From Geomonas subterranea (lineage in GTDB: Bacteria; Desulfobacterota; Desulfuromonadia; Geobacterales; Geobacteraceae): a stretch of 64,000 nt of DNA. Below, in pieces: positions 15,934-30,041 of the stretch. Location: positions 62,001 through 126,000 of the forward strand of contig NZ_CP077683.1 of the NCBI RefSeq assembly GCF_019063845.1. Direction: 5' to 3'. The first letter of the stretch is position 1. Every line of letters begins with the position of its first letter. Made by a program: the position numbers and the translations under genes. Below the pieces are notes generated by a model. The model was not told the origin of the DNA, did no database searches, and was given only the letters and a program-made list of their open reading frames with translations.

Positions 15934-18240
15934 ATGTTAAAGAACGTTCGCATAGGGGGCCGGCTCGGCCTTGGTTTCGGCATCATGCTGCTCATCGTGG
16001 TCGCGGTTGGCGGCACCGGTTACTGGGGGGTGAGAGAGAGCACCCAGACCACCATCGCCATGCTGCAGGGGGACGCCACCATCTCGGAACATGCCTCCCG
16101 GGCGCGGGCCAACGTGGTCGGGCTTCGGCGCTACGAGAAGGACCTTTTCCTCAACATCGGTGACCGCGAGAAAGAGAAGGAATACCTCGGGAAGTGGGGC
16201 GAGCAGCGCGAGCACCTGGAGAACCGCCTGAAGGACCTGGAGAAGCTCGTGGTCCTGCAGAAGGAGAAGGACGGGATCAAGGCGATGAAGGAGGAACTCT
16301 CCGCCTACGAGGCCGGCTTCAAGAAGATCTACAAGGAGATCGAGGCCGGGCGCATCAAGAGCCCGGCTGCGGCCAACGTCGCCGTGGAGCCGTACAAGGC
16401 GGGGATCCACAAATTCGAAGAGGTTTCCAAGGAGCTCGCCGAACAGAGCAACGAGCGGATGGACAGTAAGGAAAAGGTCATGCTTGCCCTCTCCCGGCAC
16501 GTGACGCTTCTGGTCCTTTCGAGCATCCTGGTGAGCCTCGTCGTCGGCATCCTGGTGAGCTTTTTGATCACGCGCAGCATCACGGTTCCCATCAACGCGG
16601 CGGTCGAGGTGGCGAAGACCGTGGCCCAGGGGGATCTCACCGTGGCGGTCGTGGTGAACTCGAAGGACGAGGTGGGTGAACTCCTTTCAGCCATGCAAAC
16701 CATGGTGCAAAACCTCATGGCCATGATCGGCAAGATCCGGGGCACCTCCGGGGAGGTGGCCTCCGCCGCCGGGCAGATTTCGGCCAACACGCAGCAGCTC
16801 ACCAAGTCCGCCCACGGTCAGGCCTCGGCCACCGAGGAGACCTCGGCCACCATGGTGCAGATGGCGGCCTCGATCCAGACCGTCGCCGGCAACGCCGATG
16901 CGCTGGCGGCCAACGCGGACGAGGTTTCCTCCTCCATCGAGGAACTTGGGGCCTCCAGCGAACAGGTGGCGAAGAGCGCCGACGTGATGGCGAGCGCGGT
17001 CGCCGAGACCTCGGCCACCATCGAGCAGATGACCGTCTCCATCGAGAACGTGGCCCAAAACGCGGAGGAGCTGATGTCGTCGGTCGCGGAGACCTCGGCG
17101 ACCATCGAGCAGATCACCGTCTCCATCGACCAGGTGGCGGCGAACTCCCAGGACCTGCAGAAGGTGGTGGGGGATTCCTCCTCGACCATCGAGGAGATGG
17201 CGGCCTCGATCCGTCAGGTGGCGAAAAACGTCGAGGAGGCCGACCAGGTGGCGAAGGGGGCGGCCAAGGAGGGGAACGCCGGGCTCGAGGCGGGGCAGCA
17301 GGCCGTCACCGCCATGGGGCGCGTGGCTGAGGTCATCGAGAAAACCTCCGAATCGATCCTGAACCTCGGGCGGCGTTCCGAGGAGATCGGCAACATCGTC
17401 AAGGTGATCGGCGAGATCGCCGACCAGACCAACCTGCTCGCCTTGAACGCCGCCATCGAGGCGGCGCGCGCCGGCGACGCCGGCCGCGGCTTCGCCGTGG
17501 TGGCCGACGAGGTGAGGAAGCTGGCCGAGCGGAGCATGGGGGCCACCAAGGAAATCGCCCTCGTCATCCGCCAGGTGCAGGCCGACACGGGCGAGTCGGT
17601 GAAGTACGGCGAGATCGCCTCGCAGGAGGCGAAGAACTCCATGGAACTCATCACGCTGGCCGGCAATTCGCTGGAGAACATCGTCTCCAGCATCGAGCGC
17701 ACCAGCACCCTCATGTCCGACATCGCCCGCATGACCGCCGAGCAGTCCAACGCCTCCAGCCAGGTGATCCGCGCGGTGGAGCAGATGAGCGGTGCTTCCG
17801 ACGTGGTTGCCAACGCAGCCCGCGAGCAGGCGGCCGGCGGGAGGCAGATCAGGATCGCCGTGGAGCGGATGAACCAGCTCACCCAGGAGGTGACCGGTTC
17901 CGCCAAGGAGCAGGCCCTTGGGAGCCGCCAGATCCGCATCGCGGTGGACAACATGAACCAGGTGACCAGCCAGGTGACCATCGCCACCCGCGAGCAGTCC
18001 CTCTCCGCGCGCCAGATCGTCTCCGCGGTGAACTCCATGACCTCCATGACCCAGTCGGTGGCCAACGCCACCGCCGAACAGAAGAAGGGGGGCGATATGG
18101 TGGTGACCGCCATGGACAACATAAGCGACATCACCCGGGAAAACCTCTCCGCCGTCGAGCAGCTCTCGCGCGCGGCCCAGAACCTCACCCTGCAGGCCGA
18201 GGAGATGACGGCGCTGGTAGGGACCTTCAAGGTGAACTGA
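15934..18240 (+). CDS. Methyl-accepting chemotaxis protein with an expanded coiled-coil
   Basis: This 768-residue receptor has a transmembrane helix at about 11-33, a four-helix-bundle-like periplasmic domain of about 150 residues, a second helix ([21 protein letters not shown]) and HAMP. A very long cytoplasmic rod follows. The signalling tip [21 protein letters not shown] is intact. Both arms of the rod are lengthened by internal repeats: three SATIEQ/SSTIEE units before the tip and at least three IRIAV-N-MNQ units after it. A rod this long sets it apart from the 25470 receptor and suggests a separate array. The ATG follows AAAGGAGA. No CheR-docking pentapeptide is seen at the C-terminus. 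Confidence 0.92.
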   Translation: MLKNVRIGGRLGLGFGIMLLIVVAVGGTGYWGVRESTQTTIAMLQGDATISEHASRARANVVGLRRYEKDLFLNIGDREKEKEYLGKWGEQREHLENRLKDLEKLVVLQKEKDGIKAMKEELSAYEAGFKKIYKEIEAGRIKSPAAANVAVEPYKAGIHKFEEVSKELAEQSNERMDSKEKVMLALSRHVTLLVLSSILVSLVVGILVSFLITRSITVPINAAVEVAKTVAQGDLTVAVVVNSKDEVGELLSAMQTMVQNLMAMIGKIRGTSGEVASAAGQISANTQQLTKSAHGQASATEETSATMVQMAASIQTVAGNADALAANADEVSSSIEELGASSEQVAKSADVMASAVAETSATIEQMTVSIENVAQNAEELMSSVAETSATIEQITVSIDQVAANSQDLQKVVGDSSSTIEEMAASIRQVAKNVEEADQVAKGAAKEGNAGLEAGQQAVTAMGRVAEVIEKTSESILNLGRRSEEIGNIVKVIGEIADQTNLLALNAAIEAARAGDAGRGFAVVADEVRKLAERSMGATKEIALVIRQVQADTGESVKYGEIASQEAKNSMELITLAGNSLENIVSSIERTSTLMSDIARMTAEQSNASSQVIRAVEQMSGASDVVANAAREQAAGGRQIRIAVERMNQLTQEVTGSAKEQALGSRQIRIAVDNMNQVTSQVTIATREQSLSARQIVSAVNSMTSMTQSVANATAEQKKGGDMVVTAMDNISDITRENLSAVEQLSRAAQNLTLQAEEMTALVGTFKVN

Positions 18241-18241
18241 A

Positions 18242-19164
18242 ATGGAACCCGGGGGCAACCTGGCATACCGGGACGTGGCGCCGGACCCCTACCTGGACAG
18301 GATACGGGAGCGGGTTTTCGAGAGGAGCAGGCTCTACTTCGCGCCGCGCAAGCTCTCCCTTTTCAGGCAGCGGCTGGAAACCCGGCTGGCGCAACTGGGG
18401 CTGGCCGACTACCGCTCCTACCTGAGCCACCTGGAGGAGACCCCGGCGGAGTACGCCTCCCTGCTCGACTTGATGACCATCAACGAGACCTTCTTCTTCC
18501 GTAACCCCGACCAGTTCCGGCACCTGCGGCAGGTCGTGCTGCCGGAGCTGGAAATGGCGCGGGGGCGGGAGATGATGCGCTCGTGGGGGAAAAGAGACAG
18601 CGGCGCCGGCGCGGGCACCATGAAGCTGCGCATCCTCTGCGCCGGCTGCTCGACCGGCGAGGAGCCCTACACCGTCGCCATGACCCTCCTCGAGACGCTG
18701 CGCTACCCCAAGGCATGGGATATCGAGATCGTGGCCGGGGACATCAGCAAGAGCTGCCTCAAGGTGGCCCGGGAGGGATTTTACGAAACCGAGCGGCTGC
18801 AGAACATCCCCCCCCACCTGATCGGAAAATACTTCACGGCGACGGCCGGCGGCGCGGTGGCGGGGGAGGAGCTGAGGGGACTGGTGCGGTTCATTCCCCT
18901 CAACCTGAACCAGGTCATGGGGGGGGAGCTCCCCCGGAGCTGGAAACGGGCTGGGGCGGGTTCGACGTCGTGTTTTGCCGCAACGTCATGATCTACTTCT
19001 CCCCCAGCTGCCAGCAGCTCCTCGTGGAGACCCTCTCGCGGCTCCTGGCGCCGGGGGGGCACCTTTTCACCGGCGACGCCGAACCGCTGCACCTTTTCAG
19101 TCACGACCTCGCGGCGGTCCCCGATGCCAGCTGTCTCGTCTACAGGAAATTGGAGAACCTATAA
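18242..19164 (+). pseudogene. cheR: CheR methyltransferase with a frameshift
   Basis: Up to about 18930 the frame from the ATG at 18242 encodes a standard CheR: the N-terminal helical domain, INETFFFRNPDQF, and the SAM-binding ILCAGCSTGEEPYT. It then loses similarity and would end at 18991. The rest of CheR (GFDVVFCRNVMIYFSPSCQQ to VYRKLENL) is in a second frame that runs to 19164. The switch falls at ATGGGGGGGGAGCTCCCCC; one extra G (9 instead of 8) or one extra C restores a single frame of about 307 residues. It may be a sequencing error, a recent null mutation or a slippage-prone site. A second, intact cheR is downstream. Confidence 0.8.
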
Positions 19165-19165
19165 A

Positions 19166-21526
19166 ATGCTTCTGCCCAACGATGCCCCTGGCGCCCAATC
19201 CCTTCCCTTGCAGGATTGTTCACTACCGGAGCTCCTCCTCCTGGTCGGCGACGCCGAACGCGGACGCAAGAGCGAGGCGCTGGACACCATCATCGGCCGC
19301 GGGGTGCAGCAGATCTACCCGTCCCTGGAGGCCGCCGTCCGGGACAACGACAACGCCGACCTGAGAAACGGCGCCATGGAGGTGCTGGTGAAGCTTGGGG
19401 GGGAGGCGGTCCCCCGTCTGAACGGGCTCCTCTTCGACGGCGACGAGGAGATCCGCAACTTCAGCGCGGTGATGCTCGGGGACATCGGCAGCCGCGAGGC
19501 GGTGGAGCCCCTGATACGGGCGCTGGCCGACCCGGACAGCAACGTGAGCCATTCCGCGGCCGAGGCGCTCGGCAAGATCGGCGACCGCAGCGCGCTGGTG
19601 CCGCTTTTGGAGCTTCTGAAGGGGGATTTCTGGCTGCAGTACCCCGCCATCTGCGCCATAGGCGAACTCAGGGATTACCGCGCCGTCCCCCACCTGCTGC
19701 CGCTTCTGGACAACGAGCTTTTGCGGGGCGCGGTGGTGGAGGCGCTGGGGAAGGCCGGTGACCATCGCGCCCTCTACGCGCTGGCCGGCATCCTCCCCTT
19801 CGTGGAGCAGGATCTGGCGCGCAGCGTCGCGGTCTCGATGGCGGCCATCAGCCAAAGCCTCAACGACGAGATGAGCTACAAGAACCGGATCGAGGCGGTG
19901 GGGCAGCAGGAACGGCTGCGCCAGCTGATCTCGGGGCGTGGCGTGGAGCGGCTCAAATCGATGCTGCAGGAGCCGGGTGAACCGGAGTCGTCGCAGGCGG
20001 CGGCGATGCTCCTTGGGTGGATGGGGGAGCTTTCCGCCATGGACGGGTTTTTTCAGCTCCTGGGGGACGAGCGCAACTACCAGGTGGTGGAGAGCGCCGT
20101 ACTCGCCCTCGGGATATGCGCGGAAGGGAAGCTTCTGGGCGCGCTCGATCATGACAGTGCGGCCGTCCGCCTGGTGGCGCTGCGCGCGCTGCGCTGGCTC
20201 GGCGTTCCCTGCCAGGCCGCGGAACTGGCGCGCCTGCTCGCGCAGGACGACGAGGCGGTGCAGCTCGAGGTGCTGGAGACCCTGCAATCCTTTCCCGACG
20301 AGTCGCTCCTGCCGCAAATGAAGGCGATGCTCGTCAGGGGGAGCGACGCGCTGGCGCAGCAGGCGGCCCAGGCCCTGGGACGGCACCGCCTGGGGCCGGT
20401 GCTGGAGCTTTTCGGCGAGCTCGCGCAAGCCCCCGACGCCGGCGCGCGCCGCCGCGCCGCGATGCTCCTTGGCTGCCTGAAGCATGGAGGGGGGATCGAG
20501 AACCTCCGCCTGCTCTGCATGGACGACGATCCGGAGGTGCGGGCCGAGCTGGTCCGGTCCATCGGGAAGCAGCAGGTCTCCCAGGCCGTGCCGCTTTTGT
20601 GCCGCGCGCTGTGCGACACGGAGGAGCCGGTGCGCGAGGCGGCGGTCATCGCCGCCGCGGAACTGGGAGAGCCGATGCTCCTGGACGAGCTCCTGGCACT
20701 TCTGGGGAGCGGCCGCGAGGATCTCGATTACTGCGTGATCCGGGCGGTTGGCGACATGGGGGCGCGTGACGCGGGAAGTTTCCTGGTCAACTACCTCTCC
20801 CAGGGCGTTTCGCGTCAGCTGGAGTACGCCATCGTGGAAACCCTGGGGAAACTCGCTTACAAGGAGGCCTCGGAGCTGATCCGCAGGCGCTACCTGCAGC
20901 ACGGCGATCCCGACTTCAGGAGACTGGCGGTCTACACCCTGGGTGAGCTGGCCGACCAGGAGTCGCTCAAGGGGGTCGAGGAAGCGGTGGCGGACGCGCA
21001 CTGGAGCGTGCGCATCGCGGCCCTGCGCGTTTTGGGGAAAATCGGCGGAGGGCGCGAGCTCCCGTTGCTGCTCAAGGGGATAAACGATGCCGACGCCATG
21101 GTGCGCAAGCACGCCATCACCGTCCTCGGGGAGCTGCGCAATCCGGTCACGGTGCCGGAACTGGTGGCGCTGCTCGACGACCCGGAGGTAGGGAGGCAGG
21201 CGTTCGAGGCGCTGGTGGCGTTCGGGCGCGCCGGGCTCCCCTGGCTGCACCGCATCATGAAGAAGAACTACAAGGCGGATTTGCGCGAGCGGGTGATCGA
21301 CGTCATAGGGAAGATCGCCGACCACAAGAGCGTGGAACCCCTTTCGGAGCTCCTCGACGACGAGAGCGAGATAGTCCGGCTCGCCTGCATCGACGCGCTG
21401 TGCCACTGCTACGACGCCTCCCCCTTGAAAAGGCTGATCCAGGTCAGAAAAAACGATGCGAGCGCCGAGGTAAGGACGAGGGCGGAGCTCGCCCTGAAGA
21501 GTTTCGCGCAGCAGGAATACCTCTGA
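19166..21526 (+). CDS. HEAT-repeat protein of the chemotaxis operon
   Basis: This 786-residue protein is built almost wholly of HEAT/PBS-lyase-type helical repeats of about 30 residues, such as IRNFSAVMLGDIGSREAVEPLIRALADPDSNVSHSAAEALGKIGD. It has no catalytic motif, signal peptide or membrane segment and is presumably a cytoplasmic scaffold. The ATG at 19166 lies just after the cheR frame ends, and the gene overlaps the next cheR (TGATG). HEAT proteins occur in some non-flagellar chemosensory clusters, where their partner is not settled; interaction with CheR, CheB or the array is inferred from position only. Confidence 0.85.
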   Translation: MLLPNDAPGAQSLPLQDCSLPELLLLVGDAERGRKSEALDTIIGRGVQQIYPSLEAAVRDNDNADLRNGAMEVLVKLGGEAVPRLNGLLFDGDEEIRNFSAVMLGDIGSREAVEPLIRALADPDSNVSHSAAEALGKIGDRSALVPLLELLKGDFWLQYPAICAIGELRDYRAVPHLLPLLDNELLRGAVVEALGKAGDHRALYALAGILPFVEQDLARSVAVSMAAISQSLNDEMSYKNRIEAVGQQERLRQLISGRGVERLKSMLQEPGEPESSQAAAMLLGWMGELSAMDGFFQLLGDERNYQVVESAVLALGICAEGKLLGALDHDSAAVRLVALRALRWLGVPCQAAELARLLAQDDEAVQLEVLETLQSFPDESLLPQMKAMLVRGSDALAQQAAQALGRHRLGPVLELFGELAQAPDAGARRRAAMLLGCLKHGGGIENLRLLCMDDDPEVRAELVRSIGKQQVSQAVPLLCRALCDTEEPVREAAVIAAAELGEPMLLDELLALLGSGREDLDYCVIRAVGDMGARDAGSFLVNYLSQGVSRQLEYAIVETLGKLAYKEASELIRRRYLQHGDPDFRRLAVYTLGELADQESLKGVEEAVADAHWSVRIAALRVLGKIGGGRELPLLLKGINDADAMVRKHAITVLGELRNPVTVPELVALLDDPEVGRQAFEALVAFGRAGLPWLHRIMKKNYKADLRERVIDVIGKIADHKSVEPLSELLDDESEIVRLACIDALCHCYDASPLKRLIQVRKNDASAEVRTRAELALKSFAQQEYL

Positions 21527-22371
21527 TGCCTCTGGAGAAGGTCGTCATGCAGGCCGAGGAGTTCAGGCTCATCAAGGAACACGTGGCCGCCTTCGCCGGG
21601 CTGGTGCTTGAGGAAGGGACGCAGAGGGGGCTGGCAACGAAGCTCTTGCCCCGGCTGGAGGAGTTGCGGCTGCGCAACTTCACCGACTATTACTGCTACC
21701 TCAAGTTCTCCCCCGGCAGGGACGCGGAATGGCGGCGCCTCGTTCCCCTTCTCACCAACAACGAGACCTATTTCTTCAGGGAATCGTCCCAGCTCTCCGT
21801 CCTCGCGCAGGAGGTGCTGCCGGCGCTCAAGGAGGCGAAACTGGCCGCCGGCGAGCGCTCCATCCGCATCCTCTCCGCCGGCTGCTCGAGCGGCGAGGAG
21901 GTCTACACCCTGGCCATGCTCCTTCTGGAGTCGGGGTGCTTCTCCTGGGACTGGGACGTGCGCATCACCGGTCTCGACATCGACGAGCGGGTACTGGACG
22001 CGGCCCGGCAGGGGGTCTACACTGAGCGCTCGTTCTGGGCCACGGAGCCGCACCTGGTGCAGAGGTACCTGAAGCGCCACGGCGACAAGTTCGTGGTCAG
22101 GCCGATGCTTAGGAAATGGACCGGCTTCACGCAGGGGAACCTCCTCGACCTGGCGAGCGTGGCGGGGGAGCGTTTCGACATCATCATTTGCCGCAACGTC
22201 CTCATCTACTTCGGGGACGACAACGTGAAGCGGGTGCTGGACAACTTCGGCGCCCTCCAGCCGCCGGGGGGGTACCTCTTCCTCGGGCATTCGGAATCCC
22301 TTGCCAGGACGCAGGCGTCTTACCTGCCGCTTCGTTTTCCGGGCGCCATCATCTATCGGAAGAGGGGGTGA
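21526..22371 (+). CDS. cheR: CheR methyltransferase (intact copy)
   Basis: SAM-dependent receptor glutamate methyltransferase of 281 residues. It has the N-terminal helical domain, LTNNETYFFRESSQ, the SAM motif IRILSAGCSSGEEVYT, ITGLDIDERVL, and FDIIICRNVLIYFGDD near the C-terminus. The start ATG overlaps the HEAT gene stop, indicating translational coupling. With the frameshifted copy upstream, the operon was built with two CheR proteins that differ clearly in sequence, so this copy may serve different methylation sites and not simply be a duplicate. Confidence 0.93.
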   Translation: MPLEKVVMQAEEFRLIKEHVAAFAGLVLEEGTQRGLATKLLPRLEELRLRNFTDYYCYLKFSPGRDAEWRRLVPLLTNNETYFFRESSQLSVLAQEVLPALKEAKLAAGERSIRILSAGCSSGEEVYTLAMLLLESGCFSWDWDVRITGLDIDERVLDAARQGVYTERSFWATEPHLVQRYLKRHGDKFVVRPMLRKWTGFTQGNLLDLASVAGERFDIIICRNVLIYFGDDNVKRVLDNFGALQPPGGYLFLGHSESLARTQASYLPLRFPGAIIYRKRG

Positions 22372-22375
22372 CGTG

Positions 22376-23425
22376 ATGGGTGACGTGAAGAAAAAGATCC
22401 GGGTCCTGGTCGTGGACGACTCGGCCTTCGTGCGCCGGGCCATCATACGGATGTTCGAGGAGAGCCCCGACATCGAGGTGGTCGACGTCGCCGGCAACGG
22501 CAAAAGCGCCGTCGAACTCGCCAGGAGCCTGCGGCCGGACGTGATCACCCTCGACGTGCAGATGCCGGTCCTGGACGGTATCTCGGCGCTGGAGATGATC
22601 ATGGAGCAGTGCCCCGCCCCCGTGATCATGTTCAGTTGCCTCACCGGCAAGGGGGGGGAGAAGACGCTGAAGGCCCTCGACATCGGGGCGGTCGACTTCA
22701 TAGACAAGAGCTCCGCGGGAGGGGCGATGGACATCGGCGCCCTCGCCAAGGAGCTGACCGCGAAGATCAAGGTGGCGGCCGGCGTGGACCTGGAAAAGCT
22801 GCGCGGCGCGGCACGAAAGCCGGAGCCGGGCCCCGCCGCCCGGGGGGGCGGGAAGAGCCGCGGCACCGAGGTCGTGGTCATGGGGACGTCGACCGGCGGC
22901 CCCCCGGCGCTGCAGCAGGTGCTAAGCGCGCTCCAGCCTCCTCCCTGCCCGATCCTCATCGTGCAGCACATGCCGGCGGGATTCATCACTTCGCTGGCCG
23001 CGCGTCTGGACCGCAACAGCTCATTGACGGTGAGGGAGGCCAGCGACGGCGAGGCGGTCGTGGCGGGGAACGTCTACCTGGCCCCCGCCGGGTGGCACAT
23101 GCGGCTGCGGCGCAAGGACGGGGGGCTCCAGGTATGGCTCGACCCGGAGCCCGCCGGGCACCTGCATTGCCCGTCGGTCGACGCGCTCTTCGAATCCGCC
23201 GCCGAGGTCTGCGGCAGCCGCTCCCTGGGGGTCGTCCTGACCGGGATGGGTAAGGACGGCGCGGCCGGCGCACGGGCCATCAAGATGGCCGGGGGACGGG
23301 TCGTCGTCGAGACGGAGGAGACGGCCATCGTCTACGGCATGCCCAAGGCGGTCGCGGAAACCGTCAGCGTGGACGCCGCGGTCCCCCTGTACCGGGTCTC
23401 GGACACCATAACCGGCATGGTCTAG
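22376..23425 (+). CDS. cheB: CheB methylesterase
   Basis: This 349-residue receiver plus methylesterase is the usual CheB architecture. The receiver has VLVVDDSAFVRRA, TLDVQMPVLDG and VDFIDKS. The esterase has the catalytic Ser in GTSTGGPPALQ, His in VQHMPAGFITSLA and Asp in TGMGKDGAAGA. It removes methyl groups, or deamidates glutamines, on the MCP. The ATG at 22376 is 5 bases after the cheR stop. It is the last gene of the chemotaxis operon; a 216-base gap follows. Confidence 0.94.
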   Translation: MGDVKKKIRVLVVDDSAFVRRAIIRMFEESPDIEVVDVAGNGKSAVELARSLRPDVITLDVQMPVLDGISALEMIMEQCPAPVIMFSCLTGKGGEKTLKALDIGAVDFIDKSSAGGAMDIGALAKELTAKIKVAAGVDLEKLRGAARKPEPGPAARGGGKSRGTEVVVMGTSTGGPPALQQVLSALQPPPCPILIVQHMPAGFITSLAARLDRNSSLTVREASDGEAVVAGNVYLAPAGWHMRLRRKDGGLQVWLDPEPAGHLHCPSVDALFESAAEVCGSRSLGVVLTGMGKDGAAGARAIKMAGGRVVVETEETAIVYGMPKAVAETVSVDAAVPLYRVSDTITGMV

Positions 23426-23641
23426 CGGCCACGCCGTCACCGCACGCGGAACCGGGCAGCCCCTTCCGCGCCAACCTTTCCTCCCAACTGTTCCTCCCCC
23501 CACACCATCCACGGACGTCCCCTCTTCAGCTTCCTGACAGATATCCCTTCGCGCCGGCGCGCAGCCTCAGCGGGTCCGGCTCAAGCTCCCGGGTGAACTG
23601 CCGATAAGACAGGAAACCTTCAGCCCGCGGAGCCCGATTAC

Positions 23642-25009
<1,368 letters not shown>

Positions 25010-25217
25010 TGCACCATCCTGTGATGGAACCCCCTCACAGGCCCTGCCGACAGCACCGTAAGTCTCCCCCGTGGATTTTTGGCGTTGCCAGACAGCGCCC
25101 GCGACGCGCCTGACCCCCTTTCCGGTGTCCCCCCCGGGTACCGGCCCCATCGAAACTTTCGGGCAACGGCGGTGAGCCGCCGCCCGCGGTGAACGGACGG
25201 CGCGCGTCCCCGGTCAC

Positions 25218-25400
25218 GGGACAGCTCCCGAGTTATCCTCTGCAGCGGCACTGTCCCTTTGCCGCCCACACTGTCCCGGTCGGGGACAACCGGACCTCGC
25301 CGGTCCGGTACAAGTAGCTGAAACCGCGTAAGTGGGCGGGTTGGCACCACTCCTGCTCTTACCTGTAGCAAACGACTCGACCTGTCCCGTACGGGACAGG
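25218..25400. promoter_or_regulatory. Cluster of TGTCCC/GGGACA palindromes upstream of an MCP gene
   Basis: CTGTCCCGTACGGGACAG (25382-25399) is a perfect 18-base palindrome. TGTCCCGGTCGGGGACA (25272-25288) is a near copy, and half-sites lie near 25218 (GGGACAG) and 25252 (TGTCCC). They surround a sigma-54-like promoter, so they are candidate operators or enhancer sites for the activator encoded at 23642 or for another regulator. The remainder of the 25010-25469 gap shows only a CCTGTGA/TCACAGG inverted repeat just after the 23642 gene. Confidence 0.55.
25342..25358 (+). promoter_or_regulatory. Sigma-54-like promoter before the 25470 MCP gene
   Basis: TTGGCACCACTCCTGCT fits TTGGCAC-N5-TTGCT with one mismatch in the -12 element (CTGC). 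Spacing is correct and it points toward the MCP gene 110 bases on. Confidence 0.55.
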
Positions 25401-25469
25401 CATTGATGCAACGGCCACCACAGCTTCCTTCGGGACCTGCCGGCACAACGAACGCACGGGAGACATGTC

Positions 25470-27101
25470 ATGAGAGCGATCAGAGATCTTAAAGTAGGCA
25501 TAAAGCTGGCGGCGGGGTTCGCCTGCGTGGCCATCATAGCGGTGGTCATCGGCTTCATCGGCATAAGAGTCACCAACAACCTCAACGCGGAAGGGAAAAG
25601 GACCTACGAGACGGTGACCGTTCCCCTGGGGGATCTGGCGGGGATGTCGGTCTCGTTCCAGCGGGTCCGGATCAACGTGCGCGACGCGGTGGAGGCGACC
25701 GATCCGGCGCTGCGCCAGCGTTACGTGGATACCACGGCGGCGCTGCGCCAGAACATCTCCGAGCGCGCCGCACGCTACGAGAAAACGATCACCACCAACG
25801 AGGAGCGGGGGCTGTTCCGAGACTTCGTCCAGGCGAGATCGGTGTACCTTGGGTACGTGGAAAAGATACTCACGCTCGATGGCGCCGGGCGCGACGCCGA
25901 GGCCAGGGAACTCCTGCACGGCGCCGGCAAGGAGGCCGCACTGAAGCAGCAGGAGCTGCTGGACAAGCTGATGGTGGCCAAGGAACTGCAGGGTAAGACC
26001 ACCGCGCGCAACAACGAGCTGGCAGCCGCCTCGGCCGCGCGCTCCATCGCCGTGCTCCTGGCGCTGGGGCTCGTACTCGCCCTGGTGCTCGGCGTGGTGA
26101 TAACGAGGATGATCACCCGGCCGCTGGACAAGGCGGTGCAGGTGGCGAACCGGCTGGCAGAGGGGGACCTGACCGTCGAGGTGGTGGTCGATTCCAGGGA
26201 TGAAACCGGACAGCTGCAGCAGGCCATGGGGCACATGGTGCAGAGCCTCAAGGCGCTCGTCTCACAGACCGTCCAGATCTCCAGCAGCATCGCTTCGGCT
26301 TCCACCCAGCTGCAGGGGACCTCGGCTCAGATCGCCACCGGCGCGGAGGAAGTCGCCTCCCAGACCGGGACCGTGGCCACCGGCAGCGAGGAGATGGCCG
26401 CCACCAGCGCGGACATCGCCCGCAATTGCGTCCTGGCCGCCGAGGCGTCCCGCCAGTCCAGCGACTCCGCGAACCAGGGGGCCAGGGTGGTGCAGGAAAC
26501 CATCGCCGGCATGGAGGAGATCGCCGGCCGGGTGCGCCGGACATCGAAGACGGTCGAGGCGCTGGGGCACCGGTCAGAGGAGATCGGCGACATCGTCGGG
26601 ACCATCGAGGACATCGCGGACCAGACCAACCTCCTCGCGTTGAACGCGGCCATCGAGGCGGCGCGGGCCGGAGAGCAGGGGCGCGGCTTCGCCGTGGTGG
26701 CCGACGAGGTCCGGGCCCTGGCCGAGAGGACCAGCAAGGCGACCAAGGAGATCGGCACCATGATCAAGGCGATCCAGGGGGAGACCCGCGACGCGGTGCG
26801 CGCCATGGACGAAGGGGTGCAGGAGGCCGAGAAGGGGGCCGCCTCGTCCCAGCGCTCCGGGCAGGCACTGGAAGACATCCTCAGGTGCATCAGCGAGGTG
26901 TCCCTGCAGGTGAGCCAGATAGCGACCGCCGCCGAGGAACAGACGGCCACCACGACCGAGGTCACCTCCAACATCCAGCAGATCACCGACGTGGTGCAGC
27001 ACACCGCGCGCGGCGCCGAGGAAACCGCCATGGCCGCGGCGCAGCTGGCCCAGCAGGCGGACGAGCTGCAGACGCTGGTGGCCCGGTTCAGGATCGCCTA
27101 G
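25470..27101 (+). CDS. Methyl-accepting chemotaxis protein
   Basis: This is a 543-residue receptor of standard size. It has a transmembrane helix ([21 protein letters not shown]), a four-helix-bundle periplasmic domain, a second helix ([19 protein letters not shown]), HAMP and a signalling domain with tip [27 protein letters not shown] precedes the ATG. It stands outside the che operon and is transcribed between a sigma-54 activator and a hybrid kinase. Its rod is much shorter than that of the 15934 receptor, so it probably belongs to a different array. Confidence 0.93.
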   Translation: MRAIRDLKVGIKLAAGFACVAIIAVVIGFIGIRVTNNLNAEGKRTYETVTVPLGDLAGMSVSFQRVRINVRDAVEATDPALRQRYVDTTAALRQNISERAARYEKTITTNEERGLFRDFVQARSVYLGYVEKILTLDGAGRDAEARELLHGAGKEAALKQQELLDKLMVAKELQGKTTARNNELAAASAARSIAVLLALGLVLALVLGVVITRMITRPLDKAVQVANRLAEGDLTVEVVVDSRDETGQLQQAMGHMVQSLKALVSQTVQISSSIASASTQLQGTSAQIATGAEEVASQTGTVATGSEEMAATSADIARNCVLAAEASRQSSDSANQGARVVQETIAGMEEIAGRVRRTSKTVEALGHRSEEIGDIVGTIEDIADQTNLLALNAAIEAARAGEQGRGFAVVADEVRALAERTSKATKEIGTMIKAIQGETRDAVRAMDEGVQEAEKGAASSQRSGQALEDILRCISEVSLQVSQIATAAEEQTATTTEVTSNIQQITDVVQHTARGAEETAMAAAQLAQQADELQTLVARFRIA

Positions 27102-27242
27102 CCCGCGCGCCCCGGTAAAAGCAAAAACGGGGGGCGACATTCCGCTCAAGGCGTGCGCCTTACCCCCCGAAGAAAGGAGCAAGCGGCTTGGAATCATAGC
27201 GCCCTGATCGGGGCCCGGCGACGAAGCGATAGAGGTGGCGTC

Positions 27243-29885
<2,643 letters not shown>

Positions 29886-29981
29886 AGGGGCGCCGGTGAG
29901 GAAGCACAAGAGCACTAGCCTCTTGATCCCCCACCCCTTCTGCTACCACCTCTCTCCTCCCCGGTGTTCTCAGAAGAACGA

Positions 29982-30015
29982 AAAGCGCCTGTTCCAACCG
30001 GGGAACAGGCGCTTT
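29982..30015. terminator. Bidirectional terminator between convergent genes
   Basis: A perfect 14-base stem (AAAGCGCCTGTTCC / GGAACAGGCGCTTT) with a short loop and A/T tracts on both sides lies between the hybrid kinase and the yceI-like gene. Confidence 0.9.
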
Positions 30016-30041
30016 CTTTGCTTGGTGACTGGAGGTGCCGG

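Noticed and set aside
19223-21406. 727-residue minus-strand frame opposite the HEAT gene
   Set aside because: Composition is the mirror of the HEAT repeats; no start signal.
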